From Patulibacter minatonensis DSM 18081 (GTDB taxonomy: Bacteria > Actinomycetota > Thermoleophilia > Solirubrobacterales > Solirubrobacteraceae): a stretch of 64,000 nt of DNA. Positions 32,748 through 41,312 of the stretch are shown piece after piece. The notes beneath the pieces are model-generated. The model was not told the origin of the DNA. It saw nothing but the letters and a program-made list of their open reading frames with translations, and searched no databases. Where the stretch lies: the NCBI RefSeq assembly GCF_000519325.1, contig NZ_KI912613.1:3570918-3634917 (forward strand). Reading direction: 5' to 3'. The translations under genes were made by a program, and so were the position numbers. The first letter of the stretch is position 1. Every line of letters begins with the position of its first letter.

Positions 32748-33221
32748 ATGGAAGCCAGCGGCGAATCGATCTCCCCCGAGGGCCTCGAGGCCCTGAAGGC
32801 GGAGCTGGACGAGCTCGAGGGTCCGGCGCGCCGGGACATCGCCGCGCGCATCCAGCGGGCGCGCGAGCTCGGCGACCTGAAGGAGAACGCCGAGTACCAC
32901 CAGGCCAAGGACGACCAGGCGCACCTCGAGACCCGGATCGCCGGCCTGCTGGAGCGTCGCCGGAACGCCGTCGTGACCGAGGTCTCGACGAGCGGGAACG
33001 TCGTCGGGTTCGGCTCCACCGTGACGCTCGTCGACGTCGACACCGAGAAGGTCCAGAAGTGGTCCCTCGTCGGTGCCGCGGAGGCCGACGCGAGCGCCGG
33101 CAAGATCTCCGTCGAGTCGCCGGTCGCCCAGGCGGTCCTCGGCCACGCGCTCGGCGACGTCGTGAAGGTCACGACGCCGCGCGGCGTGCGCAACCTGCGC
33201 GTCGACAAGCTCGGCGACTGA
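32748..33221 (+). CDS. greA: Transcription elongation factor GreA
   Basis: The protein has 157 residues, the usual length. ISPEGLEALKAELDELEGPA starts the N-terminal coiled coil, and ARELGDLKENAEYHQAKDDQ is the coil tip whose acidic pair (Asp-Glu) enters the polymerase secondary channel and stimulates RNA cleavage. The C-terminal domain has ISVESPVAQAVLGHALGDVV. GreA rescues backtracked RNA polymerase. I start at the ATG preceded by TACGGT; the longer open frame upstream is low-complexity and lacks homology to the coil. Single gene. Confidence 0.95.
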   Translation: MEASGESISPEGLEALKAELDELEGPARRDIAARIQRARELGDLKENAEYHQAKDDQAHLETRIAGLLERRRNAVVTEVSTSGNVVGFGSTVTLVDVDTEKVQKWSLVGAAEADASAGKISVESPVAQAVLGHALGDVVKVTTPRGVRNLRVDKLGD

Positions 33222-33253
33222 CCCCCGGCCGCCCCGGGTGGCCCGGGGCCGGG

Positions 33254-33369
33254 GCGAGGCGGGGAGCGATCCGGCTCTGGTTCGTCGGACGAGCCATCGA
33301 CGCATCGGTCGGTCTGCGAGCGGGGAGTGATGCGCGCTTGGTTCGTCAGACGAGCCATCGACGCATCGC
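33254..33369. repeat. Locus D: two repeats with 61-bp period
   Basis: A 30-bp core starting TGGTTCGTC occurs at 33278 and 33339, exactly 61 bp apart, differing at one base (GTCGGAC versus GTCAGAC) that is the central base of the small dyad GGTTCGTC-N-GACGAGCC. CGGGGAG upstream is also repeated, but with 62-bp spacing. The rest of the 313-nt gap between greA and the nuclease gene shows no gene. Confidence 0.85.
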
Positions 33370-33534
33370 GCGGCCCGCGGCCCGCGAACCGCGAGCCCTG
33401 TGCCGCCGGAGCCGTCTCGCGCCCGGCGGCCGTGCCGGCCTCCGGAGGCGGAGACGCTCGCGCGTCACGACCTCCGCAGGCACCACCGGTCCCGCCACCC
33501 CGAACAGGGCGGCGGGACGCTCCGGGCTCCGGGC

Positions 33535-36500
33535 TCAGCGCACCCGCAGCGTGATCTTGCGGGTCACGACCGTCTTGCCGACCGTGATCCGCACGGTCAG
33601 GCGCTGGGTGCCCCGGCGGGCGCTGCTGCCGACCTTCACCGGGATGCTGACGCGGCCCGTCTTCCCGGCCTTGACCGTGCCGTAGCGGGCGCTGCCCGAC
33701 TTCCCGGCGCGGAGGGCGGCGGGGAGGGAGACCTTCACCTGCGCGCCGCGGAACGACGAGGTCGTCAGGTTGCGCAGCGAGACCGAGACGCGCGCGGTGC
33801 GGCCGCGGGTGACCGTCCGGGTGGACGCGATCGACACGCTCACGCGGCCGTCGTCGCCCTTGTCGCCCTTGTCACCCTTGGCTCCGGCGTCGCCCTTGTC
33901 GCCCTTCGTGCCGGTGCCCGTCGCGCCGGTGTCGCCCTTGGCGCCCGTATCGCCCTTGGCGCCCGGTGTGCCGGCGTCGCCCTTCGGGCCGGTCGCGCCG
34001 GGGGTGCCCGGATCGCCCTTCGGGCCGGTCGAGCCGGTCGCGCCGGGCGTGCCCGGGGTCCCGGGGGTGCCCGGAGTACCCGGGGTGCCGGGCGTGCCCG
34101 GATCGCCCTTCGGGCCGCTCGGCGCCGCGATGCTCCTGCCCGTCAGCGGCACCGAGAGGTTCCCGCCGTCGGTGGTGATGGCCAGCGTCGCGGTGGACGT
34201 CGTCGTCGCGCGACCCGGGGCGAACCGGATCCGGATGCGGCACGAGGCGCCCGCGGCGACCGTCTGGTCGGCCGCGCAGGTGCTCGACGTGATCTGGAAG
34301 TCGTCGGCCGAGGCGTCGTCGGTGTCCGTGATCCGGACCTTCGACACCGTCAGCGCGGCGTTCCCCGTGTTCGTCACCGTGACGTCCTGCGAGCCGCCGA
34401 ACGTCCCGACGGGCTGGTCGGCGAACGTCGGCGCGGTCGCCTCGGCCTTCGGCGCCGGCGCCACGGCGTCGATCGTCACGAGCTCCGGGTCGTGGTCCGA
34501 GATGCCCTGGCCGGTCGCCTGGTCGAACGGGTGGTCGTTGTTGCTGTGGACGTACCGGACGTCCGCCACGCGGGCGGCGAGGCCCGACGTCGCGAGCGGG
34601 TGGTCGAGCGTCTGCAGCCGGCCGTTGAACTGGTAGCTGTAGCGCTCCTGCGCGGGGGCGCGCTCGCCGAGGTTCGTGAGCGTGCCGCCCGACGTCGCGG
34701 TGATCAGCGGCGACTCGTCCTCGAACGAGTTGTAGTCGCCGACCGAGAGGACCTCCTGGCCGTCCGCCTTCAGGCGCGCGGCCTCGTCGCGGACGATCGT
34801 CGCCATCGCGTCGCGGCAGGCGTCCGAGCCGGCCTTCGACCGGAAGTGGTTGCTGATGATCGTGAACCGCACGCCGGGCTTCGGCTCGACGTCGAGCGCG
34901 AGCGGCGGACGACCGAACAGCTTGCCGCCCTCCGAGCAGTTCGGGATCGTCGTGGTGGTGTCCTTCGCGAGCTGCCGCGGGGCGCCGTGGACGACGACGC
35001 CGGACTTGACCAGCACGCCGACGTCGATGCCGCGGGTGTCGTTGCCCTCGGGCGCGTAGGCGGTGTAGCCGCCGATCTTCGCGGCGAGGTCGTCGAGCAC
35101 CTGCTGGCTCGTCTTCTGCGTGCCGGTCGTGCTCGTCCGGCCGTCGCCGATCTCCTGCACCGCGACGACGTCCGGGGCGCGCAGGCGGTCCTTGATCGCG
35201 GTCGCCGTGCGCTCGAGCTGCGCCTGGTACTCGGCGGGCGTGATGACGTGGTTCAGGTCCCCGACGGCACCGTCCGGGAAGAGGTTCTCGACGTTGAAGC
35301 TCGCCACGCGCGTCTGGCCCGCGGCCGCGGCCGGGGCGGTCGCGACGGCCGGCTCGGCCGGGTCGGGCGTGACCGTCGGCAGCGCACCGGGCTGCGGGGC
35401 GATCGAGTAGTTGTAGTACGAGAAGCCCATCGGGCCGGTCGCGCCGGTGACCTTCGAGAAGAGGCTCCCGATCACGGCCGTCGTCGACGGCGCCGCCGGG
35501 TAGTACGGGTTGTTCGGGTCGCCCGCGCCCGCGTCGTCGACGAGCTTCAGGAGGCTCGGGCCCGGGTTCTGCCGGAAGACGCGCGACTTCGCGTCGCCCG
35601 GCGTCAGGAAGAGGTCGCCGAACTTCGACGTGCCGCCGCTGTTGGCGACGCCCGTCGGGAGGGTGACGAGCATGCCCTCGAGCTGCTCGTAGTAGCTGCG
35701 GGTGCCGTCCGCCGACGGGTTCGTGACGGTCTGCGCCTCGGCCTTCGCCTGGTCGATGACGACCGGGTCGGGCTTCTCGGCGGCCGTGGCGTCGCCCTCG
35801 ACGGTGACGACCGGCGCGTTCGTGGCGGTGCTGCCGCGGAGCGTCGTCTCGTTGAACTTCTCGAAGACCGTGCCCGTGACCTTGATCTTCTTGCCGATCA
35901 GGGCCTTGCGGTCCGTGGCCGTCCCGATGCCGCGCACGCGGGAGACGAAGACGCCCTCGGAGGTGGCCGGGTTGCCGTCGTCCTGGCCCTTCGGCGTCTG
36001 GATCCAGACGCCGGCGTCGGCCGGGTAGGTCGTGTCGTACGTGTAGCCGACGCGGTCGTCGACGCCGGTGACGACGCCCTCGACCGTGACCTCCTGGCCG
36101 TTCTTCGGGCTCGCGACGCCGCTGCCCTGGACCTGGCTGATCGGGGTGATCGTGCCGCCCGGGTCGGGGTCCGTGCCCGGGTCGGGGTCGACGCCCGTGC
36201 AGGTCACGGGTGCCGCGGCCGAGTTCTTCGGCGCCGGCGCCGCGATCGTGAAGTCGGTGGCGTTCTGGTCCGTGTCCTGGCAGCCGTCGAGCTTGCGGAT
36301 CGCGGCTGTCGAGTTGCTGAGGTTCGCGGTGGGGCTGCCCTCGAACGCGTTCGTGGTCGTGCCGTAGCCGACGCGGTCGCGGAGCGTGGAGCCCTTGAGC
36401 AGGTCGACCCGGCCCGCGGTGCCGGACATCAGGAGGTCGCCGGTGGCGTCCGGGGTCGGGAGCGCCGGCAACGTCGTGCCGCTGCCCGTGGACTCCTTGA

Positions 36501-36837
36501 TCAGGTAGCGCCCACCCGCCGGGATCGTCCCGGTCAGCGGCGTGGTCCCGGTCCCGGTGCCCGTGGCGGAGCGGTAGATGACGCTCCAGTTGCCCGCGGT
36601 CAGGTCGACGGGGGCGGCGCTCCGGTTGACGAGCTCGATGAAGTCGCTGTTGTACTGGGCGCCGGAGTTGCCCCCTCCGCCGTAGACCTGCGAGATCGCG
36701 AGGTCGGGAGAGCCGGCGGCCGACGCCGCCTGCGGGAGGGTGGCGGCGACGCCGAGCGATGCGGCGACCGTGAGCGCGGCGAGCACGCGCGTGGGAGCGG
36801 GGCGGTCGCCGGGTGGCAGACCGATGAGACGGGACAC
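33535..36837 (-). CDS. Secreted ExeM/NucH-type nuclease with collagen-like segment
   Basis: The protein has 1100 residues. GTG start with GAGAGGA upstream, then a Sec signal ending ASAAG near residue 42. Order: lamin-tail-like domain (DLAISQVYGGGGNSGAQYNS, FIELVNRS); OB-fold domain (QEVTVEGVVTGVDDR, GVFVSRVRGIG); endonuclease/exonuclease/phosphatase domain (VASFNVENLFPDG, VVAVQEIGDGR, GDYNSFEDESP, GISDHDPELV, with catalytic Asn, Glu, Asp and His); HYDIN/ASPM-like beta domain (VTVTNTGNAALTVSKVRITD); collagen Gly-x-y repeats at about 908-990; and a Lys/Arg-rich beta C-terminus. It degrades extracellular DNA, for nutrient gain or biofilm turnover. The collagen-like insert is unusual for ExeM. 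Confidence 0.92.
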   Translation of the reverse strand: MSRLIGLPPGDRPAPTRVLAALTVAASLGVAATLPQAASAAGSPDLAISQVYGGGGNSGAQYNSDFIELVNRSAAPVDLTAGNWSVIYRSATGTGTGTTPLTGTIPAGGRYLIKESTGSGTTLPALPTPDATGDLLMSGTAGRVDLLKGSTLRDRVGYGTTTNAFEGSPTANLSNSTAAIRKLDGCQDTDQNATDFTIAAPAPKNSAAAPVTCTGVDPDPGTDPDPGGTITPISQVQGSGVASPKNGQEVTVEGVVTGVDDRVGYTYDTTYPADAGVWIQTPKGQDDGNPATSEGVFVSRVRGIGTATDRKALIGKKIKVTGTVFEKFNETTLRGSTATNAPVVTVEGDATAAEKPDPVVIDQAKAEAQTVTNPSADGTRSYYEQLEGMLVTLPTGVANSGGTSKFGDLFLTPGDAKSRVFRQNPGPSLLKLVDDAGAGDPNNPYYPAAPSTTAVIGSLFSKVTGATGPMGFSYYNYSIAPQPGALPTVTPDPAEPAVATAPAAAAGQTRVASFNVENLFPDGAVGDLNHVITPAEYQAQLERTATAIKDRLRAPDVVAVQEIGDGRTSTTGTQKTSQQVLDDLAAKIGGYTAYAPEGNDTRGIDVGVLVKSGVVVHGAPRQLAKDTTTTIPNCSEGGKLFGRPPLALDVEPKPGVRFTIISNHFRSKAGSDACRDAMATIVRDEAARLKADGQEVLSVGDYNSFEDESPLITATSGGTLTNLGERAPAQERYSYQFNGRLQTLDHPLATSGLAARVADVRYVHSNNDHPFDQATGQGISDHDPELVTIDAVAPAPKAEATAPTFADQPVGTFGGSQDVTVTNTGNAALTVSKVRITDTDDASADDFQITSSTCAADQTVAAGASCRIRIRFAPGRATTTSTATLAITTDGGNLSVPLTGRSIAAPSGPKGDPGTPGTPGTPGTPGTPGTPGATGSTGPKGDPGTPGATGPKGDAGTPGAKGDTGAKGDTGATGTGTKGDKGDAGAKGDKGDKGDDGRVSVSIASTRTVTRGRTARVSVSLRNLTTSSFRGAQVKVSLPAALRAGKSGSARYGTVKAGKTGRVSIPVKVGSSARRGTQRLTVRITVGKTVVTRKITLRVR

Positions 36838-37009
36838 GGGGTTCCTCTCGGGAAGGGGCGGGAGGGACGCCGGGTCGCGGCGCACCGTTGGCGACCGTAC
36901 GGCCACCGGACCCACGCGCCGTCACGCCCCGGTGAACGCCGCGTGTCCCCCGTGTGACCGCCGATCCGGTACCGCCGTAAGCCGTCGCGGGCCCCGGCGG
37001 GCGGGTCCG

Positions 37010-37756
37010 TCAGGCCCCGAAGAGGTCCTCGTCCGCGGGGCGCACGAGCGTGCTCGCGCCCGGGCCGTCCTCGGCCGTCACGTGGTCGCCCAGGCCGCCG
37101 ACGACGACCGCCGGCTGACCGGACGCCTTGCCGCGCATCAGGTCGGCGGCGGACGCGACGTGGTCCGCCGTGGCGATGACCGTGGCCTTGAGCTCCCGCC
37201 CGTGGCGGTCCGTCGCGCCGCGCTCGTCGGCGACGGCACGCAGGCCGGCGCAGCCGATCGCGACCTCGGCCTGGCCGTGGCGCCAGGCCCGGCCGAACGA
37301 GTCGGCGATCACGACCGCGGGTCGGCCCGGCAGCGCCGCGCGGAGCCGGCGGGCGGAGGCGTCGGGGTCGGCGGGCAGCGTGACCGCCCAGCCGTCCTCC
37401 ACGTTGGAGCGGTCGACCCCGGCGTTCGCGCACACGAAGCCGTGGTGGGTCCGGCAGATCAGGACGCCGCGGCGCGCGCGGACGATCTCGCGGGTGCCGT
37501 CGAGGATCAGCTGGACGAGCTCGGGCTCCTTCTCGAGCTCGGCCGCGAGCTCCGCGGCCCGCGCCGAGACCTCGACGGTCGCCAGGTCGACGAGTGCGCC
37601 CTCGGCCTTCGAGACGACCTTGTGGGAGACGACGACCGCGTCGTCGGCCCGGAACGGCGCGCCGTCGTGGGCCGCGAGGACGAGTGCGGCGAGGTCGTCG
37701 CCGGGCGCGACCTCGGGCAGGGGCCGCAGCGCGCGGACGGTCAGGGGTGCCGTCAC
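37010..37756 (-). CDS. cofE: Coenzyme F420-0:L-glutamate ligase
   Basis: The protein has 248 residues and a GTG start 4 nt after the cofC stop. It adds gamma-linked glutamates to F420-0 using GTP. Family blocks: VVVSHKVVSKAEGALVDL, LILDGTREIVRARRGVLICR, HHGFVCANAGVDRSNVEDG and VVIADSFGRAWRHGQAEVAIG. In most actinobacteria this domain is fused to a nitroreductase-like C-terminal half (FbiB); here only the ligase is present, as in archaeal CofE, so the dehydro-F420 reductase must be separate. Last gene of the cofD-cofC-cofE operon. Confidence 0.93.
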   Translation of the reverse strand: MTAPLTVRALRPLPEVAPGDDLAALVLAAHDGAPFRADDAVVVSHKVVSKAEGALVDLATVEVSARAAELAAELEKEPELVQLILDGTREIVRARRGVLICRTHHGFVCANAGVDRSNVEDGWAVTLPADPDASARRLRAALPGRPAVVIADSFGRAWRHGQAEVAIGCAGLRAVADERGATDRHGRELKATVIATADHVASAADLMRGKASGQPAVVVGGLGDHVTAEDGPGASTLVRPADEDLFGA

Positions 37757-37760
37757 GGGC

Positions 37761-38411
37761 CTAGAGGATGCGGGGCAGCAGCCCGCGCGTGTGCGACGCG
37801 CCGCCGCGGACCTCGTCCAGCCGCGCCTGCAGGGCGGCGAGGTCGTCGCCGGTGTCGACGTCGAGCATGACCGTCAGGGGCTCGGACTCGTAGACCGCGG
37901 CGCCGGCCGCCTCGCCGGCCTGCGCGTGGCGCTTGCGGCTGCCCTCGCCGAACGACGGGGTCATGACGTCCGGCGGCGTCAGCACGAGCGCGTTGGTGCC
38001 CTCGCCGTGGCGGTCGGGGACGATCGTGACCTCGCGGCCCTCGGGGGCCGCGCTGAGCAGGCCGTCGATCTCCGCCGGGTCGATCGCCGGGGTGTCCGCC
38101 GGCAGCAGGATCACGCGCTCGGCGCCCTTGGAGAGCGCCATGCCGACGCCGAGGACCGCGGCCTCGCTGTGCCCGAGGTCCCGGGCGTCCATCAGGACCT
38201 CGGCGTTGTAGTTGATCGCGATCTGCTCGGCGATCGGCTCGCCGGTGACGACGATCACGCCGTCGACGAGCTCCGCGCGCCGCAGGGCGATCAGGACGTC
38301 GGTCACCATCGCCTGCATCAGCGCGACGCGGGAGCGCGCGGGCAGGCGGTCGGCCAGCCGGGTCTTCGCCTGCGGGAACCGCTTGACGGGGACGACCGCG
38401 ATGGTCCTCAT
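37761..38411 (-). CDS. cofC: 2-Phospho-L-lactate/phosphoenolpyruvate guanylyltransferase
   Basis: The protein has 216 residues. MRTIAVVPVKRFPQAKTRLA is the nucleotide-binding start of CofC/FbiD, ILLPADTPAID the metal-binding region, and FGEGSRKRHAQAGEAAGA a family block. It activates the three-carbon side-chain precursor with GTP for CofD. Its ATG overlaps the cofD stop (ATGA). Whether it uses phospholactate or phosphoenolpyruvate (the actinobacterial route) cannot be read here. Confidence 0.93.
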   Translation of the reverse strand: MRTIAVVPVKRFPQAKTRLADRLPARSRVALMQAMVTDVLIALRRAELVDGVIVVTGEPIAEQIAINYNAEVLMDARDLGHSEAAVLGVGMALSKGAERVILLPADTPAIDPAEIDGLLSAAPEGREVTIVPDRHGEGTNALVLTPPDVMTPSFGEGSRKRHAQAGEAAGAAVYESEPLTVMLDVDTGDDLAALQARLDEVRGGASHTRGLLPRIL

Positions 38412-39379
38412 GCGGGGCTCCGGTCGCCCGCGGCCAGGTCGGCGGCGAAGGCGAGGACGTCCGCGGCGACGGACGCGCGGGACTCCGCGTCGGCCATCAG
38501 GACGTTCGCGGTGCGCACGGCGACGCCGGGGAGCTCGACCTCCTCGTCGGTCAGCAGCCCGTCGAGCAGGCCGTCGTAGACGCGGGCGATGCCGGGGGCG
38601 TCCATCGAGACGTCGGCCCACCGCAGGAACGACGCGGTCGGGCCCTTGAGGACCTGGCCGTCGACGAGCGGGGCGACGGCGACGACGGGCGCCGCGGCGG
38701 AGCGCAGGGCCTCCCGCACGCCCGGCACCGCGAGGATCGGGCCGATCGAGATCACGGGGTTGGACGGCCCGACGACGATCGCCCGCGCCGACGCGATCGC
38801 GCGCAGGACCTCGGGGGTCGCGGTCGCCTGCTCGGCACCGTCGAACGCGACGTCAAGCACGACGGGCGCGGGCTCCTCGCGCAGGCGCCGGATCATGAAC
38901 TCCTGGAAGTCCCACCAGCGGTCGTCGGCGCGCACCCGGGTGCGGACGGGCTCGTCGGCGGGGGGCAGCACGTGGGCGGCGACCCCGTAGGCCGCCGCGT
39001 TCTCGGCGAGCACCTCGGTCGGCCGGGCGCCCTCGGCGAGACGGCGGGCACGGCGGACGCACAGCGCGAGGTCGCGGTCGCCGAGGTTGAACCAGACGTC
39101 GTCGCCGAGCTCGCGCAGGGCGTCCATCACGAGGAACGTGTCGTCCTTCAGGCCCCAGCCGCGCTCGTCGATCCGGTCGGCGAGCCAGAACGTGACGAGG
39201 TCGGGATCGGGGCTCACGAGACCGCCGTGGATCTCGACGTCGTCCCCGGTGTTCGCGATCACGACGAGGTCGTCCTGGGCGTGCTGCAGGATCCCACGGG
39301 CGAGCTTCGCGCCCCCGGTCCCCCCGGCGAGCACGACGACCGGGGCCTCGGGCAGTGGGCGGGCGACCGCAGAAGACAC
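38408..39379 (-). CDS. cofD: 2-Phospho-L-lactate transferase (F420 biosynthesis)
   Basis: The protein has 323 residues, the FbiA equivalent. VVVLAGGTGGAKLARGILQ is the Rossmann-like nucleotide site, VVIANTGDDVEIHGGLVSPD and GWGLKDDTFLVMDAL are diagnostic, and VGPSNPVISIGPILAVPGVR is the active-site block. It joins the activated side chain to Fo, making F420-0 or its dehydro form. I take the GTG at 39379, which has TATACT 8 nt upstream, the best -10 hexamer in the window. First gene of the operon; Fo synthase is not in the window. Confidence 0.94.
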   Translation of the reverse strand: MSSAVARPLPEAPVVVLAGGTGGAKLARGILQHAQDDLVVIANTGDDVEIHGGLVSPDPDLVTFWLADRIDERGWGLKDDTFLVMDALRELGDDVWFNLGDRDLALCVRRARRLAEGARPTEVLAENAAAYGVAAHVLPPADEPVRTRVRADDRWWDFQEFMIRRLREEPAPVVLDVAFDGAEQATATPEVLRAIASARAIVVGPSNPVISIGPILAVPGVREALRSAAAPVVAVAPLVDGQVLKGPTASFLRWADVSMDAPGIARVYDGLLDGLLTDEEVELPGVAVRTANVLMADAESRASVAADVLAFAADLAAGDRSPA

Positions 39380-39387
39380 GACGGCGG

Positions 39388-39393
39388 AGTATA
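39388..39393 (-). promoter_or_regulatory. -10 element, leaderless start of the F420 operon
   Basis: TATACT on the minus strand, 8 nt before the GTG at 39379. Confidence 0.7.
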
Positions 39394-39472
39394 GGCCCGG
39401 ACCCGGCCGGTCCGGAGCCTCCCGCGAGGCCGGGTGGACGTCCGGACGGTCGCGTGCGACGGTTGCGTCCAC

Positions 39473-40465
39473 ATGCGCGTCCACGCCCACCGGGGGAACA
39501 CGCTGGCGGCCGGAGCGGTCGTCCTGGCGGCCGCCGTCGTCGAGGCCGAGCTGCGGTCCGGGACGACCACCGCCGTCCGCGTCGCGCTGCTGGTGCTGCT
39601 GGCGTCGGTCGCGGCCCTCGGCGCCCTCGGGTCGCCCGTCGAGGCGGCGGGTCTGCGCGCCTACCAGGAGCTGCTGCTCGCGATCACCGCCCTCGCGGTG
39701 ACCGGGCTCGTCGCGCACGGGCTCGACCTCTCCGGGGCGTCCCCGGGGCGGCCGGTCGAGGCGTTCTGGGTCGCGGTGGTCGCGGGCGCGGGCGCGGTCG
39801 TCGCCCTCGTGCTCGCGCGGGTCCGGTCGGCGACGATCGTCCTCGGGCTCGGCGCCGCGGCGGCGGTCCTGGCGCTCGTCGCGGGCACCGGCGCGGCGTG
39901 GACCGGCGACGACCCGCGGGTCGGGATCCGCTGGGCGCTGCTCGCGGCCGCGGTCGTCCTGGTCGGCGCGATCATGGTGCGGATCGACCGGCGGTACCAG
40001 CAGGCGGTCGCGCTGGCCGACGCCCTGGCCGGCGTCGTGGTCCTGCTCGCCGCCACGTTCCTCGTGGACGACGTCCGCGGGGCGGCGGAGCTCCTCGGCC
40101 TGCCGCGGGCGACGGAGGACGCCGGTCTGGGCTGGCAGCTCCTGATGCTGACCGCGGGGTTCGCGCTCGCCGGGCTCGGGGCGACGCTCCACGAGCGCGG
40201 ACCTGGCTGGCTCGGGGCGCTGGCGCTCGTCGCGAGCCTCGGGGTGCTGGCGCGGGACGGCGGCGGCTTCGCCGGCTGGCCGCTCGTGCTCGTCGCGGTG
40301 GCGGCGGTCCTCGTGGCCGTCGCGCTCCGGCCGGTGGCCCACCGGGGCGTGGTCGACGACCCGGTGCCCGACGACGACCTCCCGCCGCCGGTCCCGTTCC
40401 GGCCCCGGGGCCTCGCACGGGTCCCGCCGGACCGCGACCGCGGCGACGCCGACGACCTGCTGTAG
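39473..40465 (+). CDS. Polytopic membrane protein of unknown function
   Basis: The protein has 330 residues from the ATG at 39473 (an in-frame GTG at 39434 is possible). I count about nine hydrophobic helices, e.g. GNTLAAGAVVLAAAVV, VRVALLVLLASVAALGAL, ELLLAITALAVTGLVAHGLD, FWVAVVAGAGAVVALVLA, WALLAAAVVLVGAIMV and WPLVLVAVAAVLVAVAL. The C-terminal ~45 residues are Asp/Pro/Arg-rich and cytoplasmic. No charged in-membrane residues or motifs suggest a transport family. It lies between the F420 operon (divergent) and an SDR gene (convergent). Confidence 0.65.
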   Translation: MRVHAHRGNTLAAGAVVLAAAVVEAELRSGTTTAVRVALLVLLASVAALGALGSPVEAAGLRAYQELLLAITALAVTGLVAHGLDLSGASPGRPVEAFWVAVVAGAGAVVALVLARVRSATIVLGLGAAAAVLALVAGTGAAWTGDDPRVGIRWALLAAAVVLVGAIMVRIDRRYQQAVALADALAGVVVLLAATFLVDDVRGAAELLGLPRATEDAGLGWQLLMLTAGFALAGLGATLHERGPGWLGALALVASLGVLARDGGGFAGWPLVLVAVAAVLVAVALRPVAHRGVVDDPVPDDDLPPPVPFRPRGLARVPPDRDRGDADDLL

Positions 40466-40501
40466 CGCGGCGCCGTCGTCCGCCCGGGGCGCGGCCCCTG
40501 C

Positions 40502-41251
40502 TCAGGCGGTGCGGTGCACGTCGCGGCCGGTCGCCTGGTCGCGGGGCCGGACGACGATGGAGTCGAGGTTGACGTGCTCCGGGCGCGTGGCGACGAACGC
40601 CACGAGGTCCGCGACGTCGTCGGCGACCAGCGGGGTCATCCCGGCGTAGACCGCGGCGGCCTTCTCCTCGTCGCCGTCGAAGCGGACGCGGGCGAAGTCG
40701 GTCTCGACCATCCCGGGCTGGATCTCGGTGACCCGGATCGGACGGCCGAGGAGCTCCAGGCGGAGCGTCCTGGTGGTCGTCCAGACGCCGTGCTTGGCGG
40801 CGATGTACCCGCCGCCGCCGGGGTAGATCTCGAAGCCGGCGATCGAGCCGACGTTGATGATCGTCCCCGAGCCCGAGGCCTCCAGCGCGCCGATCAGGGC
40901 CTTCGTGACCCGGACGGTGCCCAGCACGTTGGTCTCGTACATCGTGCGCCAGCCGTCGAGGTCGGCGTCGAGCACCGGATCCGCCCCGAGGGCACCGCCG
41001 GCGTTGTTGACGAGCACGTCCAGCGTCGGCACCTGGGCCGCGAACGCGTCGACGGACGCGTCGTCGGTGACGTCCAGGGCGATCGCCCGGCCGTCGATGT
41101 CGGCCGCGATCGCCTCGAGCCGGTCGACCCGCCGCGCGCCGAGCACGACCTCGTACCCCGCCGCGGCCAGGCGGCGCGCGGAGGCCTCGCCGATGCCGCC
41201 GCTGGCCCCGGTGACGACGGCGACGGGGCGGGCGGACGGGCTCTCGGGCAT
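40502..41251 (-). CDS. SDR-family oxidoreductase, YdfG-like
   Basis: The protein has 249 residues. AVVTGASGGIGEASARRLA binds the dinucleotide, with ARR after the second strand favouring NADPH. DVLVNNAGGALG, INVGSIAGFEIYPGGGGYIAAKHG (catalytic Ser, Tyr-x-x-x-Lys as YIAAK) and RVTEIQPGMVETDFARVRF complete the classical SDR pattern. The GMVETDFxxVRFxGD wording resembles YdfG, 3-hydroxy-acid dehydrogenase. TAGAAC lies 7 nt before the ATG. Confidence 0.88.
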   Translation of the reverse strand: MPESPSARPVAVVTGASGGIGEASARRLAAAGYEVVLGARRVDRLEAIAADIDGRAIALDVTDDASVDAFAAQVPTLDVLVNNAGGALGADPVLDADLDGWRTMYETNVLGTVRVTKALIGALEASGSGTIINVGSIAGFEIYPGGGGYIAAKHGVWTTTRTLRLELLGRPIRVTEIQPGMVETDFARVRFDGDEEKAAAVYAGMTPLVADDVADLVAFVATRPEHVNLDSIVVRPRDQATGRDVHRTA

Positions 41252-41300
41252 GCCCCGCGTTCTAGCACGACCGGGCCCGGGCGCCCCCGGCGGCGACCGG

Positions 41301-41306
41301 TACCGT
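41301..41306 (+). promoter_or_regulatory. -10 element, leaderless start of amidase
   Basis: TACCGT, 6 nt before the ATG at 41313. Confidence 0.6.
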
Positions 41307-41312
41307 GGCCGG

